Of a DNA stretch of 64,000 nucleotides, positions 1 to 11,679 are shown piece by piece. A program made the position numbers and the translations under genes. Each line of letters opens with the position of its first letter. The first letter of the stretch is position 1. Below the pieces are notes generated by a model, which was given only the letters and a program-made list of their open reading frames with translations, was not told the origin of the DNA and did no database searches. The DNA lies in contig OY754335.1 in NCBI GenBank assembly GCA_963573305.1, positions 53,217,985 through 53,281,984 of the forward strand, in the 5' to 3' direction. This stretch comes from Pyrrhosoma nymphula. Lineage: Eukaryota > Arthropoda > Insecta > Odonata > Coenagrionidae.

Positions 1-246
1 TTAGGCTACATTATATGCATACCAAGTGCTTTCATTTGCGTCGTGGGACCATGGTGTGTAGTCATTGTCATGAAAGTTAATTACTACTACTATTGTAATG
101 ATTTAGTATGTTTGGAAAAAATAATAGGCTTACTCTGAAGGCTAATTCTGACTTCAAATTTTCCTTCTATCAATACAACTTAGTAATTTTCAATTGAAGT
201 ATCAGTAAGGAGGTCTTACCTTTTTTATGTGCTCCTATTTATGAAG

Positions 247-373
247 GATCATCCCAGAGTCTGCTCGATGGTTGCTTGCAAAGGGCAAAGTTGATAAAGC
301 TGAGGAAATTCTACGATATTGTGCAAAATTGAATAAACGGCAAGTAGATGAAAAGGTGTATGAAGAATTCAGA
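247..373 (+). CDS. SLC22-like exon with the PES-x-RWLL motif
   Basis: The exon opens after an AG at 245-246 and reads ..IIPESARWLLAKGKVDKAEEI.., the conserved cytoplasmic loop after helix 6. It ends in phase 0 before GTGAGT at 374. Its first base completes a codon from the preceding exon, outside the window. Confidence 0.9.
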
Positions 374-3300
374 GTGAGTAATCTTCTTTATATTTTCACT
401 TGTGAAAATCTCCATCATGCTTGATGAAACTTTATTTAAATTGAGCTCTATGTCAATAATAATTGAATGTATATTTTTAATTATACTGTATTTTTATGAA
501 GATATTGGTTTATCTAGCAATTTATTTTCAATGGCAGGCCAACAGAATACATTCATGGTGGCCTATATTCCCCATGCAAGATGGAAAATATATGTACATA
601 CATATTAACATATGTACAGAAACTACATTATATATCATGTTTACAAAATTTCAACTTACATATGTATATTCCTTCAAATTTACAAACTGCCTTTGTTACT
701 TCAAAACAAATCATATTAAAATCTTTGATTCTGACAATTCCCTATGAATTGAAATTTCCATTTCTGTTACACAGATTCAAAATCCTAATTTTCTGCCTCC
801 GTTAGCAGTAAGTCGATTTTTTCATAATTCCAGGTGTAAAAAGTACATACAATTCCGAGTCGTCTTTATCAAAACTTGGATACTGTGGACCAACATAATG
901 CTACTGGCCAATTTCCTGTATGATTATTATTCAACCACATTCCACGTCCCTGCCTTTCTTAGGAGCATCTAAAATTAATTTTTCACTGCTCAGGATATGC
1001 TTTTTTTATGGCAAAAGCTACTCATCATTCCTAGTTGTTCCATTAAGGGCCTTAATTCCATATATTTGCTTATGAGACTCGGCTTCAACAATGCAATCAA
1101 CTGTTAAGGGGACAGTTTAGCGAAAATTCAACATTTTGAGTGATTGTGTCAATATTTTATCAATGTTTTCACAGTTTCGAACAGTAAATTAACTTGAAGG
1201 AATGAGAATCTTGAATATATTTCCTTTTGTTTGACATTTGTCTCGACTTTGTACACCTAGTATTTCTAACTTAATTATGCAAAAGAAAAAAGACTGCAAG
1301 TGAATAAAATGAACTCAATACACATATTTCCTTATAGGAATATGCAGACAGGCAGATAAACATATAGACACAGAGAAACTTTTCTTTTAAAGTTAATAAT
1401 ATCCATATTTCTGGTTCATGTTGAATTTTTTTCATAAGCTCCTGTAATTTAAATATTATTAGCACCGTTTTTCCATTTTTAATTACTGTCATCATGATTG
1501 AGATGTCTATAAATTGAAAGAAGAAAATACTGCCTCAGTCATGATTTGTTGCTGTTAGTTGAAGTGAAGAATTTGCAGTTAATTCTCCATTAATTTGTTG
1601 AGTTCAAGGTCTCATTCATTCTGTCTGGAATAAGTTTAGAAGTAGCAATTCTCATATATCAGGAACAACAGGAAGAGCTGATTTCCTAAACTTGATATTC
1701 TAGGACTACGCTAGGGACTTTGCTGAGAAAGAAAAGAGTCAAGAGAAGCACAATCTTATGGAAATATTCAGATATCCAACTCTAAGAAGGAGAGTGATAT
1801 TACTCATCATACAATGGTGAGTATTTGACTAATAGAGGTTAACATATAATCTATTTTTACAAATTTAACTTTTTCTTCACCAGTGGATTCCAGAGCATTA
1901 AGATTGGTGTACTAAAACTTCCAAGCCATTTTCCTGTAATTTTAATGCTGTAATATTTTAAAATGATAAACTTATTGATTCTTCTGAAGTTTGCTAGTCA
2001 TAGATATGGTGTACATCTGGGAATAGAATAATGAAAAATAGTGCCTTTTGATTGAATTTTAAAGGCAATAAAAATTAACAAATTTATACTTTTACTACAA
2101 ATGAAAATGCCTGCTGAAATATTTGCCAATGACAGTTTTTCAATGGCAGTAATGGCCCTCAATTGACTCCACCTTTGCAACTTAGGGAATTGAGATAATA
2201 CTTATGAGAGGACAGGAAACTCATTACCCCAAAGTGGCACCGCCACTTCATCAAATCCGACCGAATAAACCATTATAGCCGAAGGACATATTTCACAACA
2301 ATATACCAAATTACAAATAAAAAATACCAAGGCCAGCCAACAATTTATAATACTAACAGCCCAGATTAAATGACAAAATTTTACAATTACATACTAGAAG
2401 TCAGGCTTGTAAAGAGAAAATCTTGCAGTGTGTATTGCTCGAAGTCTTGTTAAGGACCGATCCACTGACTGCTGGAACAGCCAATGGAGGGTTTTTTGGC
2501 AAGGTCAAGTGAATGGTGTGAGCTGAGGATATTAGCAATTGGTGAGCCCTGGAGTGGAGGAAATAGTTAGAAGGGTACCAAGGTTTGCTGGAAATTAGCA
2601 GTTGTAGTATCAGGAACTGACTTCTGTCTCCGCCAGCACAATGCAGAATCAGGCCGCTTGGCCATGCTTTGAGTGACCATGGTGCTGCAGTTTTCCTTGC
2701 ACAAACTGCAAAGAAAGTGTGGGCTTCCATGGTGAAGGAACAGTGTAGCAGGAAACAGGATGGCTGGGAATGGTACAGCAGGGTACTGGTGCAAAAGGGT
2801 AGCGTATGCAATATTGGGTCGAAGGCATTTTGTGTCATTGGCATGATGTAGTTTTCATGCATGTTGGGCATACCTCGGGTAAGTCCTTGGAAAATTCTGC
2901 AAGGTAAACAGTTCTGCAACAGGAAAGAGGGGGTGTATGCACATAGAATGCTGCACAGCCAATGGTAACTGATGAATCCCTACTCTAGCTTCCCTAGCTT
3001 CTCTACCATGCTAACTTTGAGTCTCTAGTGAATTATGGAACAATGTTTTGGGGAAGTTCTCCTCTGGCTATTAAAGTGTTTTCTATGCAAAAAAAACGCG
3101 TTAAAAGCAATTCACAAAGTATCACTTAGAACTCCTAGCAAACCTCTTTTTGTATCCTCAAAAGTACTTTACCTGCCCTTTACATTTTTTCCTGTGCCAC
3201 TTTTGTGATGTGCAATCCAGATCTATTCAAACAAAACACCGAATACCATCAACACAACACACGAGGAAAAGAAAACATCCATATCAATCTCTATACCTAC

Positions 3301-6300
3301 TCTCACTCCCAGAAAGGTCCACACCATTCTACCTCTGTCATTTACAATAATCTAACAATTCATATTTAATCTGCACCCTCCGAAAATATTTTTACCAGGA
3401 GGTTAAAAACTTTTTAGTTATATCTGGCTTTTATAGCACTCAAGAGTTTATCATGGACAAAGTGCGTAAGACCTGTTTATATCTTCGCTATTTCGTGATG
3501 TTATTTGTAATATTGTATTATGTGTGATATCTCTTATATTATGTGACATTATTTGCATCATTGACATGCAGATGATCCTTGTTTTGTTTTACAGATCATA
3601 TGTTTAACATTTGTATAACCACAATGAGGATCAATAAAGTATTTTTATTGTATCCATCAGCTTGAATTCAAATTTCATGTACTGTTGTCTTTTTTTACTC
3701 AGTTTGCAATATATAACTCGGCTCATAATTTAAATGAACATATCAATAAGTCCCTCCTTTTCTTTGCTGAGGTGTGACTAGGATGAGCATGACAGTTTGC
3801 TATGATGGCCACGTTCGGAATCTGGAGAATCTTAAATCATTCATGTCACTCTACGTGAGCTTCTCCTTGATGGGACTACTGGAATTTCCAGGTGATATGC
3901 TCACTATCTATGCCCTGGAGCACCCTAAAGCTGGGAGGAGAATGACTTACCTATTCAGCCTCGGAGCTAGTGGAATATTCTCAATTTTTGTTGCTACAGT
4001 TCCTCTTGGTAAGTGAATTAATTTCCCATTGAAGGTTTTCAGCATAATAGTGATTGATATTATTGGGGTTGTGATTCTTCAAGAAGATATTCAACATTGT
4101 ACATTTATGCTTTGCATTTGCCTTGTTTTCCCAAATTTAGCAAGTACCCATATCATTAGTGCTACCTAACTAAATTAAGGATGAGTTCCTTTATATTGCT
4201 GACCAAACTATGAGTATTGAGAATATAACTGTATAATACAGAGTAAAAAATTATTTTTTAAGCCAGGTGTAAAACAGTGTTTTTGAAGTTTATGTCAACT
4301 TTATAAGAGGCTCTTAAAGTACATAAACTGAAATAAAATAGGCAATTTATCCATAAGACTATCAGTAAATCTTCATTTTTGCATTTACTATGACTTAATG
4401 TATATGGCTGAATTTATTTTTACTTCATGAATATCAAACCAGATTATAGCAGAAAGAGCATCCTTTGAGAGTTCATTCATCTATTGTGAAAATATCCTTA
4501 TTAACAATAAGGGAGCATTAAATTTTCAAATATTCTGATCTTCATCTCAAACCAATAGAAATTAAGACAAGAAATGAGTATTACTTTTGAAATAATCCTT
4601 AATTAAAGTTTTGTTGTTCTTAGATTAAAACATCTGGTTACCCGTCACACTACTGTGGAGAAAAATGGAGTATACTATTTTGCAAGTCTAAATGTTTAAA
4701 ACAAGTTTATATCACAAATAAATATTTTCAAAGGAAGATAGCCCGAGTTAAACCATGATCTTACACATTCTTTTTATTAGAAAATCACTTTTGTAATGAA
4801 AATTAAAGTCACCCTGTAAACACAAAATGCTGCTGACGTGCAGCAGCAGCACTGCAGCCACTTGGGATGCACTGCTAACCCATGCCTGATACCCCCAAAT
4901 TTCCATTTTTGCCATGCCAGATGCACTGCAGAGGTGCTGCAGCTGCGCTTCAGTAGCATTCCTGGCAATTATTTGGAGCCACTCAAATTGATGTATAGCC
5001 CTTATATCCATAATGGCACCAGGAAATATCGCAGAATGGCATCGTTCTGCGTTCACCTTGCTGATAACTTCATAGCAGACATATCATGATATTACAAAAC
5101 CGGCATCTATGTATTTATAATTCCTTGATGGAAAAAGGCCATCGCGTTTGTGATGTGTCTATTCACATAGTTCACCTGGCTGGTGGACATTTCACAGTAG
5201 TTACCACATGAGGATAGCCATGATTACCACTAATACCACGCAAGTGTTCCTCTCCAAATAAGATATTCATCAAGAAGGCAGACTTGGTGCAGAATACTCT
5301 TACAAATGACTGCATACCCATCGAAATACAAAGTGGCATCTACGAAGTCAAGTGCTGTTGCTGAGAATCGTACATCAGCCAAATATCAAGAGCCATGAAA
5401 TGTCAAATCAAGGAACACCAGAGGGCCACTAAGAACAGGCAGTTTCGCTCTTCTGCTACTGCCAAACATGTATGAGAAGTGCCCACACACAACACTGACT
5501 TCGAGAAAGCTAAACTCATTGCTAAAGAGAAGAAGTATGTACCATCCAAGACTCATTTGAGAGGCCATCGAAATAGCAAAAACACCTACATTCAACAGGG
5601 AGGATGGCTATCTGCTTTCAAACGGCTGGAAGTGACTCTTTCACCATCCGGCCAACTAGAACAGAGCGCGGTAAAAAGCTAGGCCAACATAACATGGGCA
5701 GAAACCTGCATCCACACTTCACACCTGAAGATGCCTGCTGAAACGCCGGTGAAACTGTCGTATGAAGGTGTATTGACGTGGAGGACATCCCAGAAAATTA
5801 GCCACGCCTATTCCACCACTCTGCAGAAGCCTTCATCAATATGATAGCCAAATGTCTGGAACCCATGTAAAATAGTTTCACCCAGCGAAAGGGTTAAAGA
5901 ATATTTCAACTTTCATATTTGCAATTATGCATGAATTGGCAACCTAACATTTTAAGATATGATTTGCATAACTACAAAAATGATTTTAAAATGTTAATTT
6001 TTATTAGAATTACCTTATTCCTGGTGTGGTGCATATCATTATATATAACAGACTGAAAATTCTTCTACATTAACTATTATTACTATAGAGTTATTGTACG
6101 TACATAATGATTACTAGTTAGTGCACCCTGATTTTGATGGTGTGGTACAGCAATATATTCTTTAAGAGCTACATAACAGTATCACCTATTAAGTAGAAGT
6201 GCCGTTCTATTAGCATGATTTGGGTTTATAAGTACCCTTCCCTAGCTAGGGAAACCTACTGAAGGTCAACCGTACCTGAAGAATGCGTCAGGGTATGGGG

Positions 6301-9189
6301 CAAAAAGGCTGAAAACCCAAAAGATGGAAGATCCTGCCTCCATCTAAGCCCTGTAGAAACCTATATCACTACTCAGTGTATTTGTTCAAAGTTATTCAGC
6401 CTTTCATTTTATCTGGTGAAAAGCTGTCAAACTTCTACTTTTCTGTCAACAGATCAAAGTTGGGCCAAATGGGCAGTCCTTGGTTTGGCTGCTGGTGGCA
6501 GGTTCTGTGTCACCATGGCTATGAACACCGGATTGCAGTATTGTGTGGAGGTCCTGCCAACACAGCTCAGGGGACAGGGGGTTAACCTTGTCCATATTGC
6601 CGGACATTTTGCCACCCTGGCTTCACCTCTCATAGTGTACTTGGTGAGTCTTAGAGGCAGGGTGACTAGTTTTAGAATTTAGTTACCATTGTGACAGATG
6701 TATATGATTACTACCTGTGTATTTGGAAAGTACATACATACACATATGTAGCTTTAAATCTCCTTTCATCCATCTGAATTATAATGAAATGATGATTCAG
6801 AATTATGCATCCTAATTAAACCACTGTCATGATAAAGTCATGTTGCTGTAACTATTGTTTCTTAAAACTTTTGCCACTAATACATAATTAGGAAACACGG
6901 AGAAAATGAAAATAAGCTTTGTGAATACCACTTTTAAGATTTTATTGAGACGACCTAGATTCTAACCCTGTGTCTTCTTCAGGTGAAATTACATCTTTTG
7001 GTTTAGTATGTATACAAATTTATGGATGGGGGGGAAGGAGTTGGAGGGAGGGGAGATGGATATGAGGTCACAAGGGACCAGTTGAAGGCATTGTTATTTG
7101 CTTTTGCACAACACTATTGCTTATCAATTCACTTGTTCTTGAGTCATTTTCTTCACTTCTCTAGGGATTTTAATGGGTAGAGAATATAGGAAGGTGGGAG
7201 GGGGGGCAAGTAATTGTTCCTTAGCTAGGGGGGTGTGGCTCAAGTAGTTTTGAACTATTTCAAGGGACTCTATGGAATCTAATCTTCTTCTGTCATTTTC
7301 AAAATTTAAGATTATTGGCACAAATTTGCTGCAATGGTTATTGTCTCTGAGGTGGTTAGCAAACATTGAGTGTTATTTAATTTTCTCATGGTGCTTTTTC
7401 TGTTCTTTGACTCTGATATCTATACACATCTCCCTGTCTTGCCAAAGTATTTTACCGGGCAGTCGTCACATTTTAAGGAGTACACTTTGCTTCTTCTCGC
7501 TCTGGGGATTTTATTTTTGAGATTGAATAACACTATTCAATCAGTTCAAGTGTTAACCCCATTTCAACCCATTAAATATTTGTAAAAACTATGATACTTG
7601 GGATTGACATTGAGCAATACTTCATTTGCACTGGACAATTGGACTTGAACTGAAGACAAGCATAGCTAATTGTAATATTCATTCTTTCTGCAGGGAAATT
7701 ACAGCATGGTTATACCTTTTATAATGCTTGGACTGATAGGTATTGTTGGAGGCTCTCTTAGCCTATGTCTTCCAGAAACCCTTGGAAGAACCTTGCCCAA
7801 TACTGCTCAAGAAGCAGAAGTATTTCGAGGAGGAGCTGAACTTTGCATGGGTGGTACTGGTATCTGTGGCATGGAAGTTGGCAGTGACACAGAAGTTCCA
7901 GGGTAAGAATTTAAAAAAAAAATTTTGCTTTCAAGAACCATTCTTTCTTTCTTTCTCTCTCAGCCAATATAAAATTCTTATTGGTGAGAACAGGAAAGTA
8001 AATAACTGGGTCATAGTTTATCATAACCATCGGGAATTAATTAATTTAAACTCTGGTATTATTAAGACTAAAACTAACAGTTAGCATATTACCGTTTGAG
8101 AAATTAAAGCACAAATATGATGGGAAAATGTTAGCTTATATGCAGTACAAATCTCTATGGTTTGAAACAATAAAATGTAAAAATCACAGAATGTTTTTTC
8201 TCTTTCTGAAGGAATCATTTGGCATTAATGAAAATTAATGTTTCTAAAAGAAATACAGTCTAGATATATATCTACTTGCTTTCTGCCCCTATCTACTATG
8301 TACCATGTGAGTTCTTAACAGGTAGAACATGGGGTATTGCATTTCCATGCATGCACTTGTACTCGCCTAAACTTATAGCTTTCTAAGAATGTTGCAATAT
8401 GTCTATTCATGAAGCACACAACCCTGATTGCCATCTCTGTATTTTAATTGTTCTTAACTATGAATGCTTAAAATATTTAATGAAACTAATATATCTTTCT
8501 ATGCAAACCTTAGGCCTGTTTAGGATAACAGGTAAGATGTTTTGTGATATTATGACATGGCAACAATAATAGATAACTTTGCAAGGAAATATAAAAATAT
8601 TGGTGTATGTTTGATGCACATTTTCACTTAGCATGGAAAAATATTGATTGAATTTAAGTAAATTAAATATTAAAAAATAAAAATAATCACCTACAGATCC
8701 ACCTAAATTTTCTATGCAAGTATGCAGTTTATAACTCAGGTTTTTGATATATTTGTCATTCTCATGAGTATGGAGAATGCACATCACTCTCTAGCTTACC
8801 AAATTATTATTTCCTACATAATATATAAGTACATAACTACATATTACATAATAAACTCTTAAAGATGTCTTTCATTACGCCCCAGGATGGCAAAAAATGA
8901 TGAAAACCTAAGCTCTCTATAAACCTGAAATAGCTTCGAACATAAGTTTCCATTGATGTCTTTGAAAGTTTCTCCACTACCTGAATAGCCTTAATTATTT
9001 ATTGATCATTGGCTTACTATCTCTACAGTTTTATGGGACTACCAATCAGAAAATGCATATCTTTTCAGGGAGAGCAGAAGGGATACTCAGCAAGGAGTTC
9101 AAAACTTAGCATTCCAGTCAGAGCAGACGAATGGAGTTGTTGCCAACCATGGTACCTACTCTGAAGACAGCAGCACAACAAAACTTTAA
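247..9189 (+). CDS. Organic cation transporter-like protein (SLC22 family, MFS), 3' six exons
   Basis: This is a plasma-membrane facilitative transporter of the SLC22 branch of the major facilitator superfamily, which in animals moves organic cations, carnitine or related solutes. The exons are 247-373, 1704-1816, 3782-4008, 6453-6643, 7694-7902 and 9069-9189. They join in phase into about 328 residues ending at TAA 9187-9189. The family's PES-x-RWLL motif opens the first exon. Four or more hydrophobic helices follow, and the helix-12 boundary carries LPETLGRTLPNT followed by an acidic EAE. SLC22 proteins are usually about 550 residues, so the first six helices and the extracellular loop lie before the window. 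The C-terminal tail is Ser/Gly/Gln-rich and ends STTKL. The gene is convergent with WDR37. Substrate cannot be told from sequence. The family call is firm; the exact paralogue is not. Confidence 0.92.
374..1703. other. Intron, no recognised element
   Basis: AT-rich intron of the transporter gene. I see no repeat ends, tRNA-like heads or transposase remnants in it. Confidence 0.6.
1704..1816 (+). CDS. SLC22-like exon (central loop to start of helix 7)
   Basis: The acceptor is TTCTAG at 1698-1703 and the donor GTGAGT at 1817. The exon reads DYARDFAEKEKSQEKHN.. then LMEIFRYPTLRRRVI. It is charged loop followed by the first residues of helix 7. The last codon (Trp) is split TG/G with the next exon. 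Confidence 0.9.
1817..2984. other. Intron portion, unidentified
   Basis: Transporter intron. From about 2200 the base composition rises in GC and both strands stay open over 2401-2919, but no protein family is recognisable. This is probably old repeat sequence abutting the LINE relic to its right. Confidence 0.4.
2985..3650 (+). mobile_element. Jockey-type LINE 3' end (5'-truncated, frameshifted)
   Basis: From about 3028 the translation reads VNYGTMFWGSSP..VFSMQKKRVK, then after a one-base slip near 3103 VSLRTPSKPLFVSSKVLYLP. This is the C-terminal region after the reverse transcriptase of jockey-group LINEs (consensus idea: YG..FWG..., LQKRA.R...., R.SC..LF..L.IL.LP). The remaining frame is broken. 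A short AT-rich 3' UTR ends near GAGGATCAATAAAG (about 3629). The 5' end is truncated, as usual for LINE insertions. It lies sense-oriented in a transporter intron. Confidence 0.7.
3782..4008 (+). CDS. SLC22-like exon (helices 7-9)
   Basis: The reading frame forces the acceptor at 3780-3781 (ACTAG). A nearer AG at 3770-3771 would bring in a stop codon. The exon encodes two hydrophobic segments flanking an ALEHPKAGRR loop. It ends with one base of a codon before GTAAGT at 4009. Confidence 0.9.
4009..5220. other. Intron portion, CAG-rich patch
   Basis: Transporter intron. A CAG/CTG-rich stretch around 4840-4945 has no convincing gene or element. The rest is AT-rich and featureless. Confidence 0.5.
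5225..5800 (+). mobile_element. Penelope-like element relic: GIY-YIG endonuclease domain and 3' end
   Basis: From about 5330 the translation reads SGIYEVKCCC, a stop, ESYISQ, matching the GIY...YIG core that follows the reverse transcriptase in endonuclease-bearing Penelope-like elements. It continues with KEHQRATKNRQ, a His-Asn-Thr-Asp-Phe motif and KLIAKEKKY, also typical of this family's C-terminus. At least two in-frame stops show it is dead. The 3' flank at 5725-5760 has CTGAAGA ... GAAAC..GTCG, like a decayed hammerhead-type motif (see the copy at 56145). It is sense-oriented in a transporter intron. Confidence 0.7.
6453..6643 (+). CDS. SLC22-like exon (helices 10-11)
   Basis: It follows a pyrimidine-rich tract and CAACAG. 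It contains the conserved EVLPTQLRGQG loop between helices 10 and 11, matching the family's E-hydrophobic-PT-x-x-R-x-x-G consensus. It ends in phase 0 before GTGAGT. Confidence 0.92.
6935..7520 (-). mobile_element. Penelope-like element relic (GIY-YIG C-terminus), antisense
   Basis: On the minus strand a decayed frame gives SKVYSLKCDDCP.KYFGKTGR (about 7500-7440). After a frameshift it gives KEQKKHHEKIK and ANHLRDNNHC..F.P.IL.FE..RRRLDSIESLEI, stopping at 7124. These are the GIY-YIG core and the conserved His/Glu tail of a Penelope-like protein. A 3' end follows with CTGAAGA (6976-6982), GAATCTAGGTCGTC and an AATAAA at 6941-6946 (read on the minus strand). It is a different family from the relic at 5225-5800. 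Confidence 0.7.
7694..7902 (+). CDS. SLC22-like exon (helix 12 and LPET motif)
   Basis: The acceptor is TCTGCAG. Helix 12 (MVIPFIMLGLIGIVGG) is followed by LPETLGRTLPNTAQEAE, the C-terminal family signature. The donor at 7903 leaves two bases (GG) of a split Gly codon. Confidence 0.93.
7903..9068. other. Intron, no recognised element
   Basis: AT-rich last intron of the transporter gene. Only a short CT-rich run (about 7945-7965) stands out. Confidence 0.6.
9069..9189 (+). CDS. SLC22-like terminal exon
   Basis: After TTTTCAG the split Gly codon is completed and about 39 polar residues follow, ending STTKL at a TAA (9187-9189). No canonical AATAAA signal was seen in the next 1 kb, so the 3' end of the mRNA is undetermined. 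Confidence 0.85.
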
Positions 9190-9390
9190 AGTATTCAAGT
9201 TGCTATTTAAAGTTCCTTTACATGTTATTTTAAGTCTATTCTTGTCTTGTAAATGATATTTTTTGCTATAAAAATTGTTTCATGATGAACCCTGTTTACT
9301 TTTGATTTCATCATATGGAATATAAAAACTAGTTCCTCAGAAGTGAAGGATAAGTCCTTAACACGAGGATGGGAGATTCACGCTGCCTAG

Positions 9391-9690
9391 AAGGACAGCT
9401 ACCCACACAGCACCCAGGGAATTCCCTGGGATGTCCTGGCAGGACATTGCCTAGTCCCAGGGAGCTCCCTGGGAAATCCCATATGGTCCCACGGAGCGCC
9501 TAGGGACTTCCTATGTCCGCTCATATGGGACATCCCTAGGGCGCCCCAGGGATGTCCCAGCCAGGACCTTGCCTAGTCCCAGGCAGCTCCGTGGGATGTC
9601 CCAGGGAAGCCCGAGGGATGTCCCAGGGAATTCCCATATCATCTCCCATGGGACTTCCCTGGGATGCCCCGTGTGTCCCGTGGGAGAAGA
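9391..9690. repeat. Palindrome-rich GGGATGTCCC repeat cluster (left copy)
   Basis: About 300 bp are packed with imperfect copies of GGGATGTCCC / GGGACATCCC, CCCAGGGA and CCCATGGGA, many self-complementary. GC content is far above the surroundings. The cluster starts next to CTACCCACACAGCAC at 9401, whose reverse complement recurs at the end of a similar cluster at about 11360. Open frames on both strands reflect this composition, not coding. Confidence 0.7.
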
Positions 9691-11230
9691 CATTGGAAGT
9701 ATACATATTTATGGGATGTATGAAGTGCCTGTGGTGAATATGTTGCAAAAAATTTATGAAGTATTGTAGTTTATTCCAAGAATGTGTGAAATACACAATA
9801 CTTTTGAATATACAACATAAAAATCCTTTTGTCCTTTAAAACATCTCATACCTGGGCCATAACATTCACGAAGGAGAAACAATAACACAAAGGGCCGTGT
9901 AGCTATTCAATATTAGCAACTCATTCCAACAACTGATTTACAATAATGCAACAACCAGAAATTGATCAATTTAAACACTTTGTCCAAAGTCTCATGTTCC
10001 TCAAATGGACCAGTGCTCCTTTTGGCTGTACAGCACTTCTCTTCAAAAACTATGTAACAATTATTCTTGGAATTCTTTCCCCGATGCTGCATGGACTGTC
10101 TCCATTGCTCTTCAATTTTCTGAAACAGGAGAAAGATTTTATCCTCAAAAAGAAATAACAATATATTCTTCTTAATACTTTATTTATTGAAATGCAGATT
10201 TTTTTTAGATAGATTAAGATTTGTGATCATAAAACTGAATTTATTTAACACTAAATATTTTGTATTCAAGTAAAAATAAGTGAATGTGGTAATATATGGA
10301 CTGAAACTCACTTATGGCACTCATTCCTTAATTTCTTTAGCATGGCGAAGCGAACTTTTTATTGGAGCAGCAATTTCCACTTTTGTGGCTTCAGGGTATC
10401 TTCTTCTTACAACTTCTGTAGATGAAAGGATAAGAAAGTATTAAAATATGCATGTGGGGCATACCTCCGGTAATGCCCCGTTCACACAACCTCGATCCTT
10501 ACCACGCTGCTGCAATTCTCTGGTAATTCGGCGAACAATGTTTTCTGCTGCAGTTTCCTCCGTTAGTCAAGCGTCGACTACTCAGAAAAGCTCTTCCTCC
10601 AGATCCCTTAGCATTTGTGTCCTTCCCTGTTTGTTCTCAACATCTGGAAAACATTGACTGGAGCCTTTCACCCTGTGCCGTTATGTGCTCCAATGCAACG
10701 GGGCAGGGGAGGGGAGTGCTTTCCTCGGACAGTCGAGTAGGCATAGTGGCCGAGGGACAAAGGGACGAGGGACAAAGGTGGCTTTAAAAAAACACAATCC
10801 AACTTTATTTGGAGGAAGCAATTGGGATGCAAAATAAGGGTCTTTAAGTGGTGAAGTACTCGGCATTGTTTAGAGGAATCCGACTTTAAAGGACGGCTAA
10901 GGCTAATGGTTTTTACTTTGTAGAATTTTCATGCATTATTAGACGCACTTTGCTTGCTTATAGGTGCAGGTGACTATGTGAAGGCAAATGCCTTTCCTGC
11001 AGTTCCAGCACCCTCAAATTTTACAATTTATATCGGTGAATGGCAGAGGGGCCAATATTCAGCCGACATTTGTGCCTTTTTGGGAAACTTTGACCACCAT
11101 TATAGCATTGACACATCGAGGCATTCAGGGAGAGCAGCAATGATATAGGCATACCTCGTATCATATTTTTCATTATAATCACTGAGCCAGTCGTACTTTT
11201 TCCTCCTCGAAGTTCACACATGTCAACACC
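9690..11230. other. Sequence between the two palindromic clusters
   Basis: It is unannotated and may be the body of one mobile element bounded by the clusters at 9391 and 11230. No transposase motif is recognisable. A GC-richer part spans 10440-10870. Short motifs such as GGCATACCTCC (10458) resemble GGCATACCTCG at 2867 and 11147. Confidence 0.35.
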
Positions 11231-11362
11231 ATTATTTACATAATCGGGACATGTGGGAGACCCATGGGAATCCCGAATGTCCCAAATTGATCCCGGGACA
11301 TTATCAGGGCATATCAAGCTCCACGGGACGTACCGGGACCAATTGTGCTGTGCGGGTAGGGG
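11230..11362. repeat. Palindrome-rich GGGACATCCC repeat cluster (right copy, inverted)
   Basis: It contains GGGACATGTGGGAGACCC, CCCGGGACATT and related palindromic words, and closes with GTGCTGTGCGGGTAG. That is the inverse of the left cluster's CTACCCACACAGCAC with one mismatch. The pair looks like terminal inverted repeats with subterminal palindromes. Confidence 0.55.
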
Positions 11363-11367
11363 TCAAT

Positions 11368-11600
11368 TTAATGGTTTTAAACATTAAGAAGTGTGCAATC
11401 ATTTCCTTTCATAGAAATAAATCACCCATCACATATAACTACACCATAGGCAACAATTCACTCTCTAGAGTCTGCAACATTTTAGATTTAGGTACCTATC
11501 TTATTTGATGATAAACTGGATTTTCAAGGACACATTCAGACCATTGTTTTAAGAGCCTATGGTTTTATCCAATCAGTTTTTTTATAGACATATGCTGCTG
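11368..11600 (+). mobile_element. Jockey-type LINE reverse transcriptase fragment
   Basis: The translation reads LNIKKCAIISFHRNKSPI.Y.Y.IG, then LSRV..I.DLGTYL, then after a frameshift DDKLDFQGHIQTIVLRAYGFI. This is the stretch just after the YADD block in jockey-group reverse transcriptases (N..KC....F.R...P..Y.Y.I....L......DLGV..D..L.F..HI). Only about 230 bp survive. Confidence 0.65.
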
Positions 11601-11671
11601 TCCCTAGATGCCTCTTGCATATATCAACGCGCTCAACATTGATACCTTTTCAATACTCCTTTTGGCATATG

Positions 11672-11679
11672 GTGTAGGA
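11672..11679 (+). repeat. 8-bp target-site duplication, left (GTGTAGGA)
   Basis: It is identical to 12156-12163 and flanks the hAT-type MITE exactly. Confidence 0.9.

Noticed and set aside
2857..2880. GGCATACCTCGGGTAA word shared with 10458 and 11147
   Set aside because: The similarity is only about 12-20 bp and does not extend. It is insufficient for a repeat family.
2401..2919. 172-codon minus-strand open frame
   Set aside because: No family resemblance, an overlapping open frame on the other strand, and a dispersed-repeat-like context. It is probably chance openness in GC-richer repeat DNA.
9511..9796. Overlapping open frames on both strands in the palindromic cluster
   Set aside because: Palindromic repeats keep both strands open. 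The predicted peptides are Pro/Gly/Trp-rich repeats.
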